NCBI RefSeq assembly: GCF_037381185.1 | Contig: NZ_JARRQY010000006.1 | Coordinates: 58,500-122,499 of the forward strand | Length of the DNA stretch: 64,000 nucleotides | Reading direction: 5' to 3' | Source: Acidihalobacter_A sp037381185 | GTDB lineage: Bacteria > Pseudomonadota > Gammaproteobacteria > DSM-5130 > Acidihalobacteraceae | Shown: positions 52,859-62,684 of the stretch, piece by piece | Position numbering within the stretch: position 1 is the stretch's first letter | How the letters are laid out: every line of letters starts with the position of its first letter | The notes under the pieces: model-generated | Databases searched by the model: none | What the model was told of the DNA's origin: nothing | Seen by the model: the letters and a program-made list of their open reading frames with translations, nothing else | Translations under genes and position numbers: made by a program

Positions 52859-55800
52859 ATGCGGCTAAGCAAGATAAAACTGGCAGGGTTCAAGTCCTTC
52901 GTCGACCCGACCACCATCCAGCTCTCCAGCCAGCGCGTCGCGATCGTCGGCCCCAATGGCTGTGGCAAGTCCAACACCATCGACGCGGTGCGTTGGGTGA
53001 TGGGCGAATCCTCCGCCAAATATCTGCGCGGCGAATCGATGGAAGACGTCATCTTCAACGGCTCCTCGGCGCGCAAGCCGGTCGGCCAGGCCTCGGTCGA
53101 ACTCGTGTTCGACAACTCCGACGGCACGCTGGGCGGGCAGTATGCGCAATACGCCGAGATTTCCGTCAAGCGACAGGCGACGCGCGACGGCCAATCGCAG
53201 TACTTTCTCAACGGCGCGCGCTGCCGCCGCCGAGACATCACCGACATCTTCCTCGGCACCGGCCTGGGACCGCGCAGCTACGCCATCATCGAACAAGGCA
53301 TGATCTCGCGCCTGATCGAAGCCAAGCCCGAGGAACTGCGCGTCTACCTGGAAGAAGCCGCCGGCATTTCCAAATACAAGGAACGCCGCCGCGAGACCGA
53401 GAACCGCATCCGTCACACGCGCGAGAACCTGGAGCGTCTGGACGATCTGCGCGAAGAGGTCGCCAAGCATCTCTCGCACCTCAAGCGCCAGGCTCAGACC
53501 GCCGAGCGCTATAAGACGCTCAAGGGCGAGGAGCGGCGCGTGCGCGCCGAACTCATCGGCCTGCGACTTGAGGAGATCGAGGCCGACGCAGCCAAGCGCG
53601 AGCAGAGCATCCAGAGTTCGCAAAGCGCGCTGGAGGCGACCATTGCGGGTCTACGGGCACGCGAGACCGAGCTGGTCAAGGGCCGTGAACAACTGAACGA
53701 GCGTAACGAAGCGCTCAACGGTGTGCAGGGGCGCCACTACCAGATCGGTGGCGAGATCACGCGCACCGAGCAGGCTATCAAACACGCCGAAACCCTGCGT
53801 GCGCAGCGCTCGCAGGCGCTGGAGCAGGCCGAAGCCAACCTCGCCGAGGCTCGTCGTACGCTGGAGGCGGACGAGACCAAGGCCGCAAGGATCGAGGGCG
53901 AGGTCGCCGAACGCGAACCGGCGCTGACCGCCGCCGCACAAGCCGAAACCGAAGCGCTGGCCGGCCTGGAACAGGCCGAACAGGCCATGCGCGAATGGCA
54001 GAGCGGTTGGGACGAATTCAACCGGCGCGCCGCCGAACCCGCGCAGCGGGCACAGGTCGAGCGCACCCGCATGGAACACCTCGAGCGCCAGATCGCAGCG
54101 CTGGACAGTCGCCGTGAACGCCTGCAGTCCGAGGCCGGCGGGCTGGACACCGCGGTCGTGGACGGCGAGATCAAGCGCCTTGAAGCCGCCGTCGCCGAGC
54201 AGCGCACCCGCGTCGGGCAGGAAGAGGCGCAGCTCGCCGAATGCCAACAAGCCATCGAGCAGTCCCGCACCCAGGGCCGTGACCTCAATCAGTCTCTGGA
54301 TCACGCTCGGCGCGAACTGCAGACCCTGGGTGGCCGGCTGGCCTCGCTGGAAGCGCTGCAGCAGTCCGCATTGGGCAAGCGGGAGGACGGCCGCAAGGCC
54401 TGGCTCAAGGCGCGAGGGCTTGCCGACGCGCCTCGCCTGGGAGAACGCATCCGCGTCAGCGGCGGTTGGGAGCGGGCGGTCGAGACCGTGCTGGGCGCGC
54501 AGCTCGGGGCGGTTTGCGTCGAGCGTCTCGATGCGGTCGCCGAGGCCGCGGCCGACGATACGGCGCCGCGCAGTTTCATGGCCAAGGAGACGATGCCGCC
54601 GGCTACCGGCGAACTCGCGGCTCAGGTCGAGTGCGATTGGCCGATTGGCGAATTGCTCGGTGGCGTGCGTCTCGTGAACGGGCTGGACGAAGCCCTGACA
54701 CGCCGCGCAGAGCTGGCTGCGGGTGAGTCGTTCATCACCCCCGCCGGCGAATGGGTCGGCCGCGGCTGGCTGCGCCTGCCCGGCGAAGACGAGGAACATG
54801 CCGGCGTGCTGGCGCGCGGTGAGGAGATCATCCGCCTGCAGCAACGCCGCAAGGTACTGGAAGCGGATGCCGAGCGCCTGGTCACGGAGCAGGAGGCCAC
54901 CCGTGCGGCACTGCGCCAGCATGAGGAAGAGCGGACCAGGATTCAGGCCCGGGTCAACGAAACCCACCGCGCACTAGCATCCGACGATGCGCGCCTGGGC
55001 TCGCAGCGTACCCGTCTGGAACAGCTGCAGAAACGGGCGGAGGCTGTAGCCCAGGAGCTGGAGGAGGTCGACGAACGCCACGCGCGTGACCTCGAATCGC
55101 TGCAGGACGCGACCGCCGGGCGCAATGCTGCGGTGGCCGAAATGGAACGTCTCGCCGCCGAGCGCGAAACCCTGAACTCGCATCGAGTAGAGCTGTCCAA
55201 TGCGCTCGACGAAGCTCGGCGCGGTACGCATGCCCGGCGTGAGGAGCATCACCGCCTGGCATTGGCGCTGGAGGCCCGGCGCACGGAATTGAGCGCCACG
55301 CATCAGGCAGCCGAGCGCGGGCGCGCGCAGGTGGCGCAGCTGGAACAGCGCGCAGTTGAACTGCGTGAGGCGCTGGATGCCGACGCCGGACCGGCCGAAA
55401 CGCTCGGTGAGACGCTGGCCGGATTGCTCGAGCAGCGTAGCCGTGTCGATGCCGAGCTGGCCGATGCCCGCACCGCCGTGCAGAACCTCGAGGCGGAGCT
55501 GCGCGAAGCCGAACAGGCGCGCGTGGAGATCGAACGAGAGGTCGAATCGCTGCGTGAGCAGCAGAGCGAACGCCGCCTGGCCCTGGAATCGGTCAAGGTG
55601 CGAGGCGAGACGCTGCGAGAGCAATTTGCCGAAACCGGGTTCGAGCGCGAGCAGCTGCGCACCGAGCGGGATTCCGACGCCGGTATCCAGGCCTGGGAGA
55701 GGCGGGTCGCCGAACTCGAGCAGAAGATTCAGCGGCTGGGGGCAATCAATCTGGCGGCCATCGAGGAATACCAGAGCGAAAGCGAGCGTGCCGAGTACCT

Positions 55801-56350
55801 GGACGCCCAGCACGCCGATCTGACCGAGGCACTGACCACGCTGGAGACGGCCATCGGCAAGATCGACCGCGAGACGCGCAGCCGGTTCCGCGAGACTTTC
55901 GAACACGTCAACGGACGGCTCAAGGACATGTTCCCGCGGTTGTTCGGCGGCGGCGAGGGACGTCTGGAGATGACCGGCGAGGATTTGCTCACGACCGGCG
56001 TGGCCGTGCTTGCACGCCCGCCGGGCAAGCGCCTGTCGACCATTAACCTGATGTCGGGTGGCGAGAAGGCCCTCACTGCGGTGGCCCTGGTGTTCGCCAT
56101 CTTCGAGCTGAACCCGGCGCCGTTTTGTATGCTTGATGAAGTGGACGCGCCGCTGGACGAGGCCAACGTCGGCCGTTTCGCCCGGCTGGTGCAGGAGATG
56201 GCGGAGCGCGTGCAGTTCATCATGATCACGCACAACAAGGTCAGCATGGAGGCGGCCGACCACCTGATCGGCGTCACCATGCGCGAGCCCGGGGTGTCGC
56301 GAATGGTGGCTGTGGATATCGACGAAGCGGCCCGTATGGCAGTGAGTTGA
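52859..56350 (+). CDS. smc: Chromosome segregation/condensin ATPase SMC
   Basis: SMC is the core of the bacterial condensin-like complex. The 1163-residue protein starts MRLSKIKLAGFKSFVDP at the ATG at 52859. Walker A is GPNGCGKSNTIDAVRW (about 32). Two long coiled coils (about 170-500 and 670-1000) flank a hinge (about 510-650). The C-terminal head has LMSGGEKALTAVALVFAIF and the Walker B run FCMLDEVDAPLDEANV. Smc rather than MukB is present, as in many non-enteric gammaproteobacteria. A TATAAC at 52819-52824 could be part of its promoter. zipA follows within 2 nt. Confidence 0.97.
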   Translation: MRLSKIKLAGFKSFVDPTTIQLSSQRVAIVGPNGCGKSNTIDAVRWVMGESSAKYLRGESMEDVIFNGSSARKPVGQASVELVFDNSDGTLGGQYAQYAEISVKRQATRDGQSQYFLNGARCRRRDITDIFLGTGLGPRSYAIIEQGMISRLIEAKPEELRVYLEEAAGISKYKERRRETENRIRHTRENLERLDDLREEVAKHLSHLKRQAQTAERYKTLKGEERRVRAELIGLRLEEIEADAAKREQSIQSSQSALEATIAGLRARETELVKGREQLNERNEALNGVQGRHYQIGGEITRTEQAIKHAETLRAQRSQALEQAEANLAEARRTLEADETKAARIEGEVAEREPALTAAAQAETEALAGLEQAEQAMREWQSGWDEFNRRAAEPAQRAQVERTRMEHLERQIAALDSRRERLQSEAGGLDTAVVDGEIKRLEAAVAEQRTRVGQEEAQLAECQQAIEQSRTQGRDLNQSLDHARRELQTLGGRLASLEALQQSALGKREDGRKAWLKARGLADAPRLGERIRVSGGWERAVETVLGAQLGAVCVERLDAVAEAAADDTAPRSFMAKETMPPATGELAAQVECDWPIGELLGGVRLVNGLDEALTRRAELAAGESFITPAGEWVGRGWLRLPGEDEEHAGVLARGEEIIRLQQRRKVLEADAERLVTEQEATRAALRQHEEERTRIQARVNETHRALASDDARLGSQRTRLEQLQKRAEAVAQELEEVDERHARDLESLQDATAGRNAAVAEMERLAAERETLNSHRVELSNALDEARRGTHARREEHHRLALALEARRTELSATHQAAERGRAQVAQLEQRAVELREALDADAGPAETLGETLAGLLEQRSRVDAELADARTAVQNLEAELREAEQARVEIEREVESLREQQSERRLALESVKVRGETLREQFAETGFEREQLRTERDSDAGIQAWERRVAELEQKIQRLGAINLAAIEEYQSESERAEYLDAQHADLTEALTTLETAIGKIDRETRSRFRETFEHVNGRLKDMFPRLFGGGEGRLEMTGEDLLTTGVAVLARPPGKRLSTINLMSGGEKALTAVALVFAIFELNPAPFCMLDEVDAPLDEANVGRFARLVQEMAERVQFIMITHNKVSMEAADHLIGVTMREPGVSRMVAVDIDEAARMAVS

Positions 56351-56352
56351 AC

Positions 56353-58359
56353 ATGGATACCTTACGTTGGATTCTGTTGGTTATCGGTATTCTCGTCCTT
56401 GTTGGCATCTACCTCGTCGGCAAACGTGGTGAATGGCTCAAGCGCGGGCGCGGCGGCCGCGGACAGTACGACCCTAGGTTCGATGACGAAGGCCCCGACG
56501 TGCTCGGGCTGTCGGATTCGGAGGAGGAATGGGTCGACGACGTGCGTCCGGTTCGCTCGAAACCCGCTAGCAACGAAGAAGCACCCGCTTTCATCGCCAG
56601 CCGCGACGATCTTCCACCCGCAAGCCATGCGCCCAGCCTCGCGATCGACGATGCCCATGACGATGCGCCTCAGGTGCATGAACACATCGAGCTGTCGGCA
56701 CAGTTGCGCGAAGAGCCCTCGGAAGACGACTGGGTCGACGACGTGCGTCCGGTCCACGGCGGGCACAGCGACGCGGCGGGTGGATTCGAGGCGGAGCGGA
56801 CGCTTTCTGCGCCGCCGGCTTCGAGTTCCGACGAGTCCGAAGCGGACGACGAGGGTTGGGTTGACGACGTCCGTCCCATAGAGCGCGATATTCCGCCGCC
56901 AACTGCGCAAGGCGCGGGCGGTGAGGCCGGCCGCGGCATTCCGGCCAGCGTTGCATTGGAAGTCGGCGAACAGCCGACGCACGAGGAGGATAATTGTCCT
57001 GAGGACGTTCTGGTCATCCATGTCGCGGCCGCCCCATCGGTCGGCCGTTTCAAAGGCGAGGACCTCGTCGCCGCATTTGCCGATCTGGATCTGAGCTACG
57101 GCCCTCAGGGCATCTACCACCGGGAGGCCGGCATCGGAGCGCCGATGTTCAGCATCGTCAACCGCATCAAACCCGGTACCTTCGAGCCCGAGCGTATCGG
57201 CGAACTGCGTACGCCCGGCGTGACCTTGTTCATGCAGTTGCCGGGGCCGGATCAGCCCATGGTCGCCTTCCGTGTTATGAGCGATTGCGCACGCAAGCTC
57301 GCCGAGCGCCTGGGCGGGCAACTGGAGGATGAGCAGCATGCGGCGATGACGCCGCAGATGTTCAGCCGCTACGAAAAGCGCGTGCGCTTCCACGTCTCCG
57401 GACTGTACCGGCGCATGAGTGAGGCGGCCGACGAGCAAAGCGCTCAGGCGCAGACCGGCGATTACGTTGAATGCGAAACGACCGAAGAAACGTCTCCCGA
57501 AGCGCCGATGGACGTGTACCAGGAGCCCCGCTCGGCCGAAGGCCCGTCGGCGCCGCACGACACTCGGCCCGAGCCGGAGAGTCCGCAGGAGGCCGATCGG
57601 GACGACTCGACGCTTGCGGACCGAGCGGGGAATACTGCGCGCAAGCTGTTCGGCCGCTATGAAGCGCGTATGCGCTCCTTTGTCTCTGGGCTGTCCCAGC
57701 GATTGCAGGAACCTGTTGACGACGATGTATCGGATCCGCTCATGCGCAAATCCGGTGAGAGACCCGGGACGGCACATACAGACGCTTCGGAAGGGAGAGG
57801 CCGGGACGGCGCAACAGCGGAGGTCCGCACCGATGAATCGCATTCGACGCTGGAGCGTGCCGCATCGCGCCACAAGCCCGCAAGGCGCGACAAGACGCAT
57901 GTCGAACCCGAGCCGGGCATGCCCGAAGAGCTGCTGATCATCCACATTGTCGCCGATCCGGCCATCGGCAGCTTCGGCGGCGAGCACATTGCAGAAGCCT
58001 TCCAGGGCTGCGATCTGAGCTACGGCGAGATGCAGATCTATCACCGGGAATCCAAGTCCGGACCACCGATGTTCAGCGTGGTCAACATGATCAATCCCGG
58101 CACTTTCGATCCGAGCAGCTTCTCCGAGCTGGAAACGCCCGGCATCAGCCTGTTCATGCAGCTGCCGGGACCGGAGCAACCCATGGTTGCCTTCCGCAAC
58201 ATGAGCGATTGCGCTCGCCGGCTTGCCGAGCAACTCGGCGGCCGCCTGCAGGACGAGACTCGCAGCACCATGACGATGCAGACGCTGAGCCACTACGAAG
58301 AACGCGTGCGCTCCTTCATTCAGCACCAGGCACGCCTCGCCGGAGGCCGGCGAGGGTGA
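56353..58359 (+). CDS. zipA: Cell division protein ZipA with duplicated FtsZ-binding domain
   Basis: ZipA anchors and bundles FtsZ at the division site. The 668-residue protein starts MDTLRWILLVIGILVLVGIY (N-terminal membrane helix, outside-in) and continues with a basic stretch and an acidic, proline-rich linker containing three copies of WVDDVRP (about residues 60, 128 and 170). It then has two ZipA C-terminal domains, about 215-360 and 524-660. Both contain IYHRE, the MFS(I/V)VN run, FMQLPGP and MVAFR. Normal ZipA has one such domain and is roughly half this size. The smc-zipA-ligA order supports the identity. An upstream TTG at 56347 is a weaker start. Confidence 0.92.
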   Translation: MDTLRWILLVIGILVLVGIYLVGKRGEWLKRGRGGRGQYDPRFDDEGPDVLGLSDSEEEWVDDVRPVRSKPASNEEAPAFIASRDDLPPASHAPSLAIDDAHDDAPQVHEHIELSAQLREEPSEDDWVDDVRPVHGGHSDAAGGFEAERTLSAPPASSSDESEADDEGWVDDVRPIERDIPPPTAQGAGGEAGRGIPASVALEVGEQPTHEEDNCPEDVLVIHVAAAPSVGRFKGEDLVAAFADLDLSYGPQGIYHREAGIGAPMFSIVNRIKPGTFEPERIGELRTPGVTLFMQLPGPDQPMVAFRVMSDCARKLAERLGGQLEDEQHAAMTPQMFSRYEKRVRFHVSGLYRRMSEAADEQSAQAQTGDYVECETTEETSPEAPMDVYQEPRSAEGPSAPHDTRPEPESPQEADRDDSTLADRAGNTARKLFGRYEARMRSFVSGLSQRLQEPVDDDVSDPLMRKSGERPGTAHTDASEGRGRDGATAEVRTDESHSTLERAASRHKPARRDKTHVEPEPGMPEELLIIHIVADPAIGSFGGEHIAEAFQGCDLSYGEMQIYHRESKSGPPMFSVVNMINPGTFDPSSFSELETPGISLFMQLPGPEQPMVAFRNMSDCARRLAEQLGGRLQDETRSTMTMQTLSHYEERVRSFIQHQARLAGGRRG

Positions 58360-60422
58360 GCCAGACGACATCTCCGGAACAGCGCGCAGCCGAACTGCGC
58401 GAGCAGATCGAACTGCACAACTATCGCTATTACGTTCTCGACGCCCCGCTGGTCCCCGACGCGGAATACGATCGCCTGATGCGCGAACTGCAGGCGCTGG
58501 AGGCCGGACATCCGGGACTGGTGACGCCCGAGTCGCCCACCCAGCGCGTCGGCGCCAAACCGGCCGTAGGCTTCGGCGAAGTGCGTCATGCCATCCCCAT
58601 GCTGTCGCTGGACAACTGTTTCAGCGACGATGAGCTGACCGCCTTCGACCGTCGCGTACGCGAACGCCTCGAACGCGACGAGCAGGTGGACTACGTCGCG
58701 GAACCCAAGCTCGACGGCCTGGCCGTCAGCCTGCGCTACGAGGACGGCCGCCTCGTGCAGGGGGCCACACGCGGTGACGGCACCACCGGCGAGGACATCA
58801 CCCAGAACGTTCGCACCGTGCACAGCATTCCTTTGCGCCTGCGCGGTGAGGGCGTGCCGCGCGTACTCGAGGTGCGCGGCGAGGTGTTCATGCCCAAGGC
58901 CGGCTTCGAGGAAATGAACCGCAAGGCCGCGGAACGTGGCGAGAAGACCTTCGTCAATCCGCGCAACGCGGCTGCCGGCAGCCTGCGACAGCTCGACCCG
59001 AGCGTCACCGCCTCGCGCCCGTTGGCGTTCTTCTGCTATGGCTGGGGCGAAGTCGAAGGCGCCGAACTGCCGGTCCGCCACAGCGAGATGCTCGAACGTC
59101 TGCGCGAGTGGGGCGTACGCGTCAGTCCCGAGGCGAAGGTGGTGTGCGGCGCCCAGGGCTGCCTGGATTACTACCGCGACATAGGGCGCCGGCGCGCGGA
59201 CCTGCCGTACGAGATCGACGGTGTGGTCTACAAGGTGAATTCGCGCGAACAGCAGGCGACTCTTGGATTCGTCTCACGGGCACCGCGCTGGGCGATCGCG
59301 CACAAATTCCCTGCGCAGGAAGAGCTGACGAAGGTGCTCGACATCGAGTTCCAGGTCGGGCGCACCGGTGCGCTGACGCCGGTCGCGCGTCTGGAGCCGG
59401 TATTCGTCGGCGGCGTCACCGTCAGCAACGCCACGCTGCACAACATGGACGAAATCGAGCGCAAGGACGTACGTATCGGCGACACCGTGATCGTGCGCCG
59501 CGCCGGCGACGTCATTCCCGAGATCGTCGCCGTGGTCGCCGAACGCAGACCGGACAACGCCCGCAACATCGAAATGCCCGCCACGTGCCCGGTGTGCGGC
59601 TCCGAGGTGGTGCGCGCCGAAGGCGAGGCGGTGGCCCGCTGCACGGGCGGGCTGATCTGCTCGGCGCAGCGCAAGGAATCCCTGCTGCACTTCGCCTCGC
59701 GCCGCGCCATGGACATCGAAGGGCTGGGCGGGAAGCTGGTCGACCAGCTGGTCGAACTCGGCATCGTCGAACACGTTGACGATCTCTACGGGCTCCAGGC
59801 AGAACAGCTTGCCGGCATCGAGCGCATGGGCGACAAATCTGCGGCCAACCTCATCGGAGCCATCGACCACAGCAAGAACACCACGCTCGCGCGTTTTCTC
59901 TACGCCCTCGGCATCCGCGAGGTCGGCGAGGCCACGGCGCGTGCGCTGGCTGCACATTTCGGAACCCTTGACGCGCTGGAGGAAGCCGCAGGCGAGGACC
60001 TGCGCAGCGAGGACGATCCGGAGCTCAAGCCCAAGGACCGCTACCCGCGCCTGCAGGCGGTGGCCGACGTCGGCCCGGCGGTAGCCGCGCACGTGTGTCA
60101 CTTCTTCGCGCAGCCGCGCAATCAGGAAGTGATCCGCAAGCTGCGCAAGGCAGGCGTCCATTGGGCCGAAGCCAAGCCGCAGAGCGAAGGGCCGCTGAAG
60201 GGGGCGACCTACGTGCTCACCGGCACGCTGGAGAGTCGGACCCGCGACGAGGCCAAGGCGGCTCTGGAAGCACTTGGCGCACGCGTGAGCGGTTCGGTGT
60301 CGAAGAAAACCACCGCCGTCATCGCCGGACGCGATGCCGGCTCCAAGCTCGACAAGGCCGAGAAACTTGGCGTCGAAGTGCTGGACGAGACCGGATTGAA
60401 CGTCCTGTTGGAGCGTTCATGA
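58356..60422 (+). CDS. ligA: NAD-dependent DNA ligase LigA
   Basis: LigA seals nicks during replication and repair. It is 688 residues from the GTG at 58356, which overlaps the zipA stop. The N-terminal NAD-binding helices contain HNYRYYVLDAPLVPDAEYD; the adenylation motif AEPKLDGLAVSLRYEDG carries the nucleophilic Lys. ATRGDGTTGEDITQNVRTV and EIDGVVYKVN follow. The OB domain, a Cys4 zinc finger (CPVCG through LICSAQ), helix-hairpin-helix repeats and a C-terminal BRCT domain (about 605-688, YVLTGTLESRTRDEAK) complete the enzyme. Confidence 0.97.
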   Translation: MSQTTSPEQRAAELREQIELHNYRYYVLDAPLVPDAEYDRLMRELQALEAGHPGLVTPESPTQRVGAKPAVGFGEVRHAIPMLSLDNCFSDDELTAFDRRVRERLERDEQVDYVAEPKLDGLAVSLRYEDGRLVQGATRGDGTTGEDITQNVRTVHSIPLRLRGEGVPRVLEVRGEVFMPKAGFEEMNRKAAERGEKTFVNPRNAAAGSLRQLDPSVTASRPLAFFCYGWGEVEGAELPVRHSEMLERLREWGVRVSPEAKVVCGAQGCLDYYRDIGRRRADLPYEIDGVVYKVNSREQQATLGFVSRAPRWAIAHKFPAQEELTKVLDIEFQVGRTGALTPVARLEPVFVGGVTVSNATLHNMDEIERKDVRIGDTVIVRRAGDVIPEIVAVVAERRPDNARNIEMPATCPVCGSEVVRAEGEAVARCTGGLICSAQRKESLLHFASRRAMDIEGLGGKLVDQLVELGIVEHVDDLYGLQAEQLAGIERMGDKSAANLIGAIDHSKNTTLARFLYALGIREVGEATARALAAHFGTLDALEEAAGEDLRSEDDPELKPKDRYPRLQAVADVGPAVAAHVCHFFAQPRNQEVIRKLRKAGVHWAEAKPQSEGPLKGATYVLTGTLESRTRDEAKAALEALGARVSGSVSKKTTAVIAGRDAGSKLDKAEKLGVEVLDETGLNVLLERS

Positions 60423-61066
60423 CGCCCGGCGAACAGCTCCTGACCGGCATGCAGCGGCTGGAACGCACCGGTCTCAATCAGGGGACCTCGGGCAACCTGA
60501 GCGTGCGTACCGGCGATGATTTCCTGATCACCCCCTCGGGCGTACCGGTCGAGCGCCTGCGCGCAGAGGACATGGTCCCGATGGATCTCGACGGCAGCCC
60601 GCATGGCACGCTGCGTCCCTCCAGCGAATGGCGCATGCATCGCGATCTGTACGCCGCCTTCCCCGAAGCGCAGGCCGTCGCCCACGCGCATCCCCCGCAC
60701 GCCACCGCGTTGGCCTGTCGCCACGAAGATATCCCGGCCTTTCACTACATGGTCGCGGTAGCCGGTGGACACGACATTCGCTGCGCGGATTACGCAACCT
60801 TCGGCACGGCGGAGCTTTCCGCCAACGCAGTAGCCGCGCTGCGCGATCGCAAGGCCTGCCTGTTGGCCAACCACGGCATTCTTTGTTACGGCGCCGATCT
60901 GGAACGCGCGATCGCTCTCGCGGTCGAAGTGGAAACCCTCGCTCGGCAATACCTGCTCGCTCGCCAGAACGGCGAACCGGTATTGCTGGATGAGGCCGAA
61001 ATGGGCAAAGTCATCGAAAGCTTCAAGACTTACGGCAAGCAGCCGGACAGGGAGACTAAGGTATGA
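60419..61066 (+). CDS. Class II aldolase/adducin family protein (FucA-like)
   Basis: This is a 215-residue Zn-dependent class II aldolase. The fold and site residues visible are NQGTSGNLSVR (phosphate-binding region), SSEWRMHRDLY with the catalytic Glu, the zinc ligands in HAHPPHATALA, and NHGILCYG. Fuculose-1-phosphate aldolase, ribulose-phosphate epimerase and methylthioribulose-phosphate dehydratase share this family, so the substrate is open. It overlaps both ligA and djlA by 4 nt (ATGA), an unexpected metabolic gene in a chromosome-maintenance operon. Confidence 0.85.
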   Translation: MTPGEQLLTGMQRLERTGLNQGTSGNLSVRTGDDFLITPSGVPVERLRAEDMVPMDLDGSPHGTLRPSSEWRMHRDLYAAFPEAQAVAHAHPPHATALACRHEDIPAFHYMVAVAGGHDIRCADYATFGTAELSANAVAALRDRKACLLANHGILCYGADLERAIALAVEVETLARQYLLARQNGEPVLLDEAEMGKVIESFKTYGKQPDRETKV

Positions 61067-61881
61067 GCTGGTGGGGCAAAGGACTCGGTGCCACCGTGGG
61101 CTTCGCGCTCGGCGGACCGCTGGGCGCGATGCTGGGAGGCGTGATCGGGCATCAGGTCGACCGCAAGAAGGATCAGTACGACACGAATCAGGCGCGGCTG
61201 TCCGATCAGCAGTCCACGACGCAGGCAGCGTTTTTCACCGCCACCTTCGCGGTGATGGGGCATATCGCCAAGGCCGACGGCCGCGTCAGCGAGCGCGAGA
61301 TCGAGATGGCCCGCAACATCATGCAGCACATGCAGCTCAACGACGCCCAGCGCCGCGCCGCCATCGACCTGTTCAATCAGGGCAAGTCGGAGGATTTCGA
61401 TCTGGAGGCCGTGCTCGAACAGCTCAAGCGCGTCGTGCACAGGCGCAGCACCCTGGTCCAGATGTTCCTCGAAATACAGATCAGCGCCGCGCTGGCGGAC
61501 GGCATGCTCGACTACGCCGAACGTGCTTTGCTGCAGCATATCTCCCAGCGGCTCGGTTTCTCGCAACTGAAGTTCCAGCTTCTGTTCGCACGCGTGGCGG
61601 CAGCCATGGGAATGGCCGGTAGCGTTGGCGGACAGGGAAGGGCCGGACCCGAAATCGACGTGCCGCAGTCCCGCGTCGCGCAGGCCTACGCCGTGCTGGA
61701 GCTTGAGGAGTCGGCCAGCAACGACGAGGTCAAACGTGCCTATCGGCGGCTGATGAGCCAGAACCATCCCGACAAGCTGGTGTCGAAAGGTCTGCCCGAA
61801 GAAATGATCCAGCTGGCGACCGAGAAGACCCAGCAGATCAAGCAGGCCTACGAGACAATCCGAGAGGCGAGGGGGATTTAG
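61063..61881 (+). CDS. djlA: Membrane-anchored DnaJ-like co-chaperone DjlA
   Basis: DjlA stimulates DnaK at the inner membrane. The 272-residue protein has an N-terminal glycine-rich membrane segment (GATVGFALGGPLGAMLGGVI), a TerB-like helical domain (about 50-180) with MGHIAKADGRVSEREIEMA, and a C-terminal J domain (about 207-272) with the invariant HPD in NHPDKLVSKG. The ATG start overlaps the aldolase stop, so it is the last of five coupled genes starting at smc. Confidence 0.92.
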   Translation: MSWWGKGLGATVGFALGGPLGAMLGGVIGHQVDRKKDQYDTNQARLSDQQSTTQAAFFTATFAVMGHIAKADGRVSEREIEMARNIMQHMQLNDAQRRAAIDLFNQGKSEDFDLEAVLEQLKRVVHRRSTLVQMFLEIQISAALADGMLDYAERALLQHISQRLGFSQLKFQLLFARVAAAMGMAGSVGGQGRAGPEIDVPQSRVAQAYAVLELEESASNDEVKRAYRRLMSQNHPDKLVSKGLPEEMIQLATEKTQQIKQAYETIREARGI

Positions 61882-62112
61882 AAGAGTTTCCCAATGAGTT
61901 TGTACTGGGGAAAAAGCTTGGATCTCTGAGTAACAAGCCCAATCTCGGCCTAATTCTGGAAGCGGCATGAAAGAGCTTTTACGCACATTCACGGCCAAAG
62001 ATACCTGCCGAGTGGAAGAGGAACAATTCTCTGGCAAGTGGGCTGATTTCGTCGTCTGCGCACCTTTCGCAGCTCTTTAATAACATTTTCCAGAAGATTT
62101 TTAACGCCCTAA

Positions 62113-62559
62113 ATGTTGATCAGAGCCTTCACATTCGAGGATTATCAACCGTCGATTGACCTTTGGTTCCGGATTGAAGGTCTTGGCTTGAATGAATCGG
62201 ACACACCCGGAGCCATCTCTGCGTTCCTTGACAGAAACCCTGGTTTCAGCGCCGTTGCTACCGACACGGTCGGCAATATCATCGGTACCATCTTGTGTGG
62301 CCACAATGGTCGCGCAGGCTCGATCCAGCATCTTGCTGTTGCCGTTGAGTATAGGGGCCAAGGCATAGCCAAACGTCTGCTTGACTATGCGTTCGAACAT
62401 CTTGCAGAAGCCGGCATTCCTCGCTGCAATATCTTTGTATACAACGACAATCATCAAGGAAACGCCTTTTGGTTAAACAATGGTTGGTCGGACCCGACAA
62501 CCTGGCGCGTGCTGCAAAAACCTGTCGCCCTGGCGCCCGATCAAAAACTCGGCAGTTGA
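62113..62559 (+). CDS. GNAT-family N-acetyltransferase
   Basis: This is a single-domain GNAT acetyltransferase of 148 residues. The acetyl-CoA pyrophosphate loop is VEYRGQGIAKRLLDYAFEHL; the following NIFVYNDNHQGNAFWLNNGW is the family C-terminal signature. The substrate is unknown. It sits in an AT-richer tail after djlA, with a 231-bp upstream gap that holds only a possible 37-codon frame (61967-62080) of doubtful meaning. Codon usage and context suggest acquisition by transfer. Confidence 0.83.
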   Translation: MLIRAFTFEDYQPSIDLWFRIEGLGLNESDTPGAISAFLDRNPGFSAVATDTVGNIIGTILCGHNGRAGSIQHLAVAVEYRGQGIAKRLLDYAFEHLAEAGIPRCNIFVYNDNHQGNAFWLNNGWSDPTTWRVLQKPVALAPDQKLGS

Positions 62560-62684
62560 ACTGCTAGGTGGCTTGGTGACATCACTGTTGCCTGATGTGT
62601 CGCCCAACACTGCGCCGCCTCTTCTCCGCTTTGTGGCATTAGCCGCCCGAGTTCAATCGTTAAAACCACGATGAAGGTTGTAAA

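Noticed and set aside
61967..62080. Thirty-seven-codon open frame upstream of the GNAT gene (MKELLRTFTAKDTC start)
   Set aside because: Too short, no Shine-Dalgarno worth noting and no recognisable similarity; could be a relic.
62602..62665. Possible integron attC site (GCCCAAC ... GTTAAAA, 64 nt) between the GNAT and lipoprotein genes
   Set aside because: The outer boxes are loosely similar, but the inner arms are not complementary and the right box breaks the GTTRRRY pattern. Neighbouring gaps lack comparable sites.
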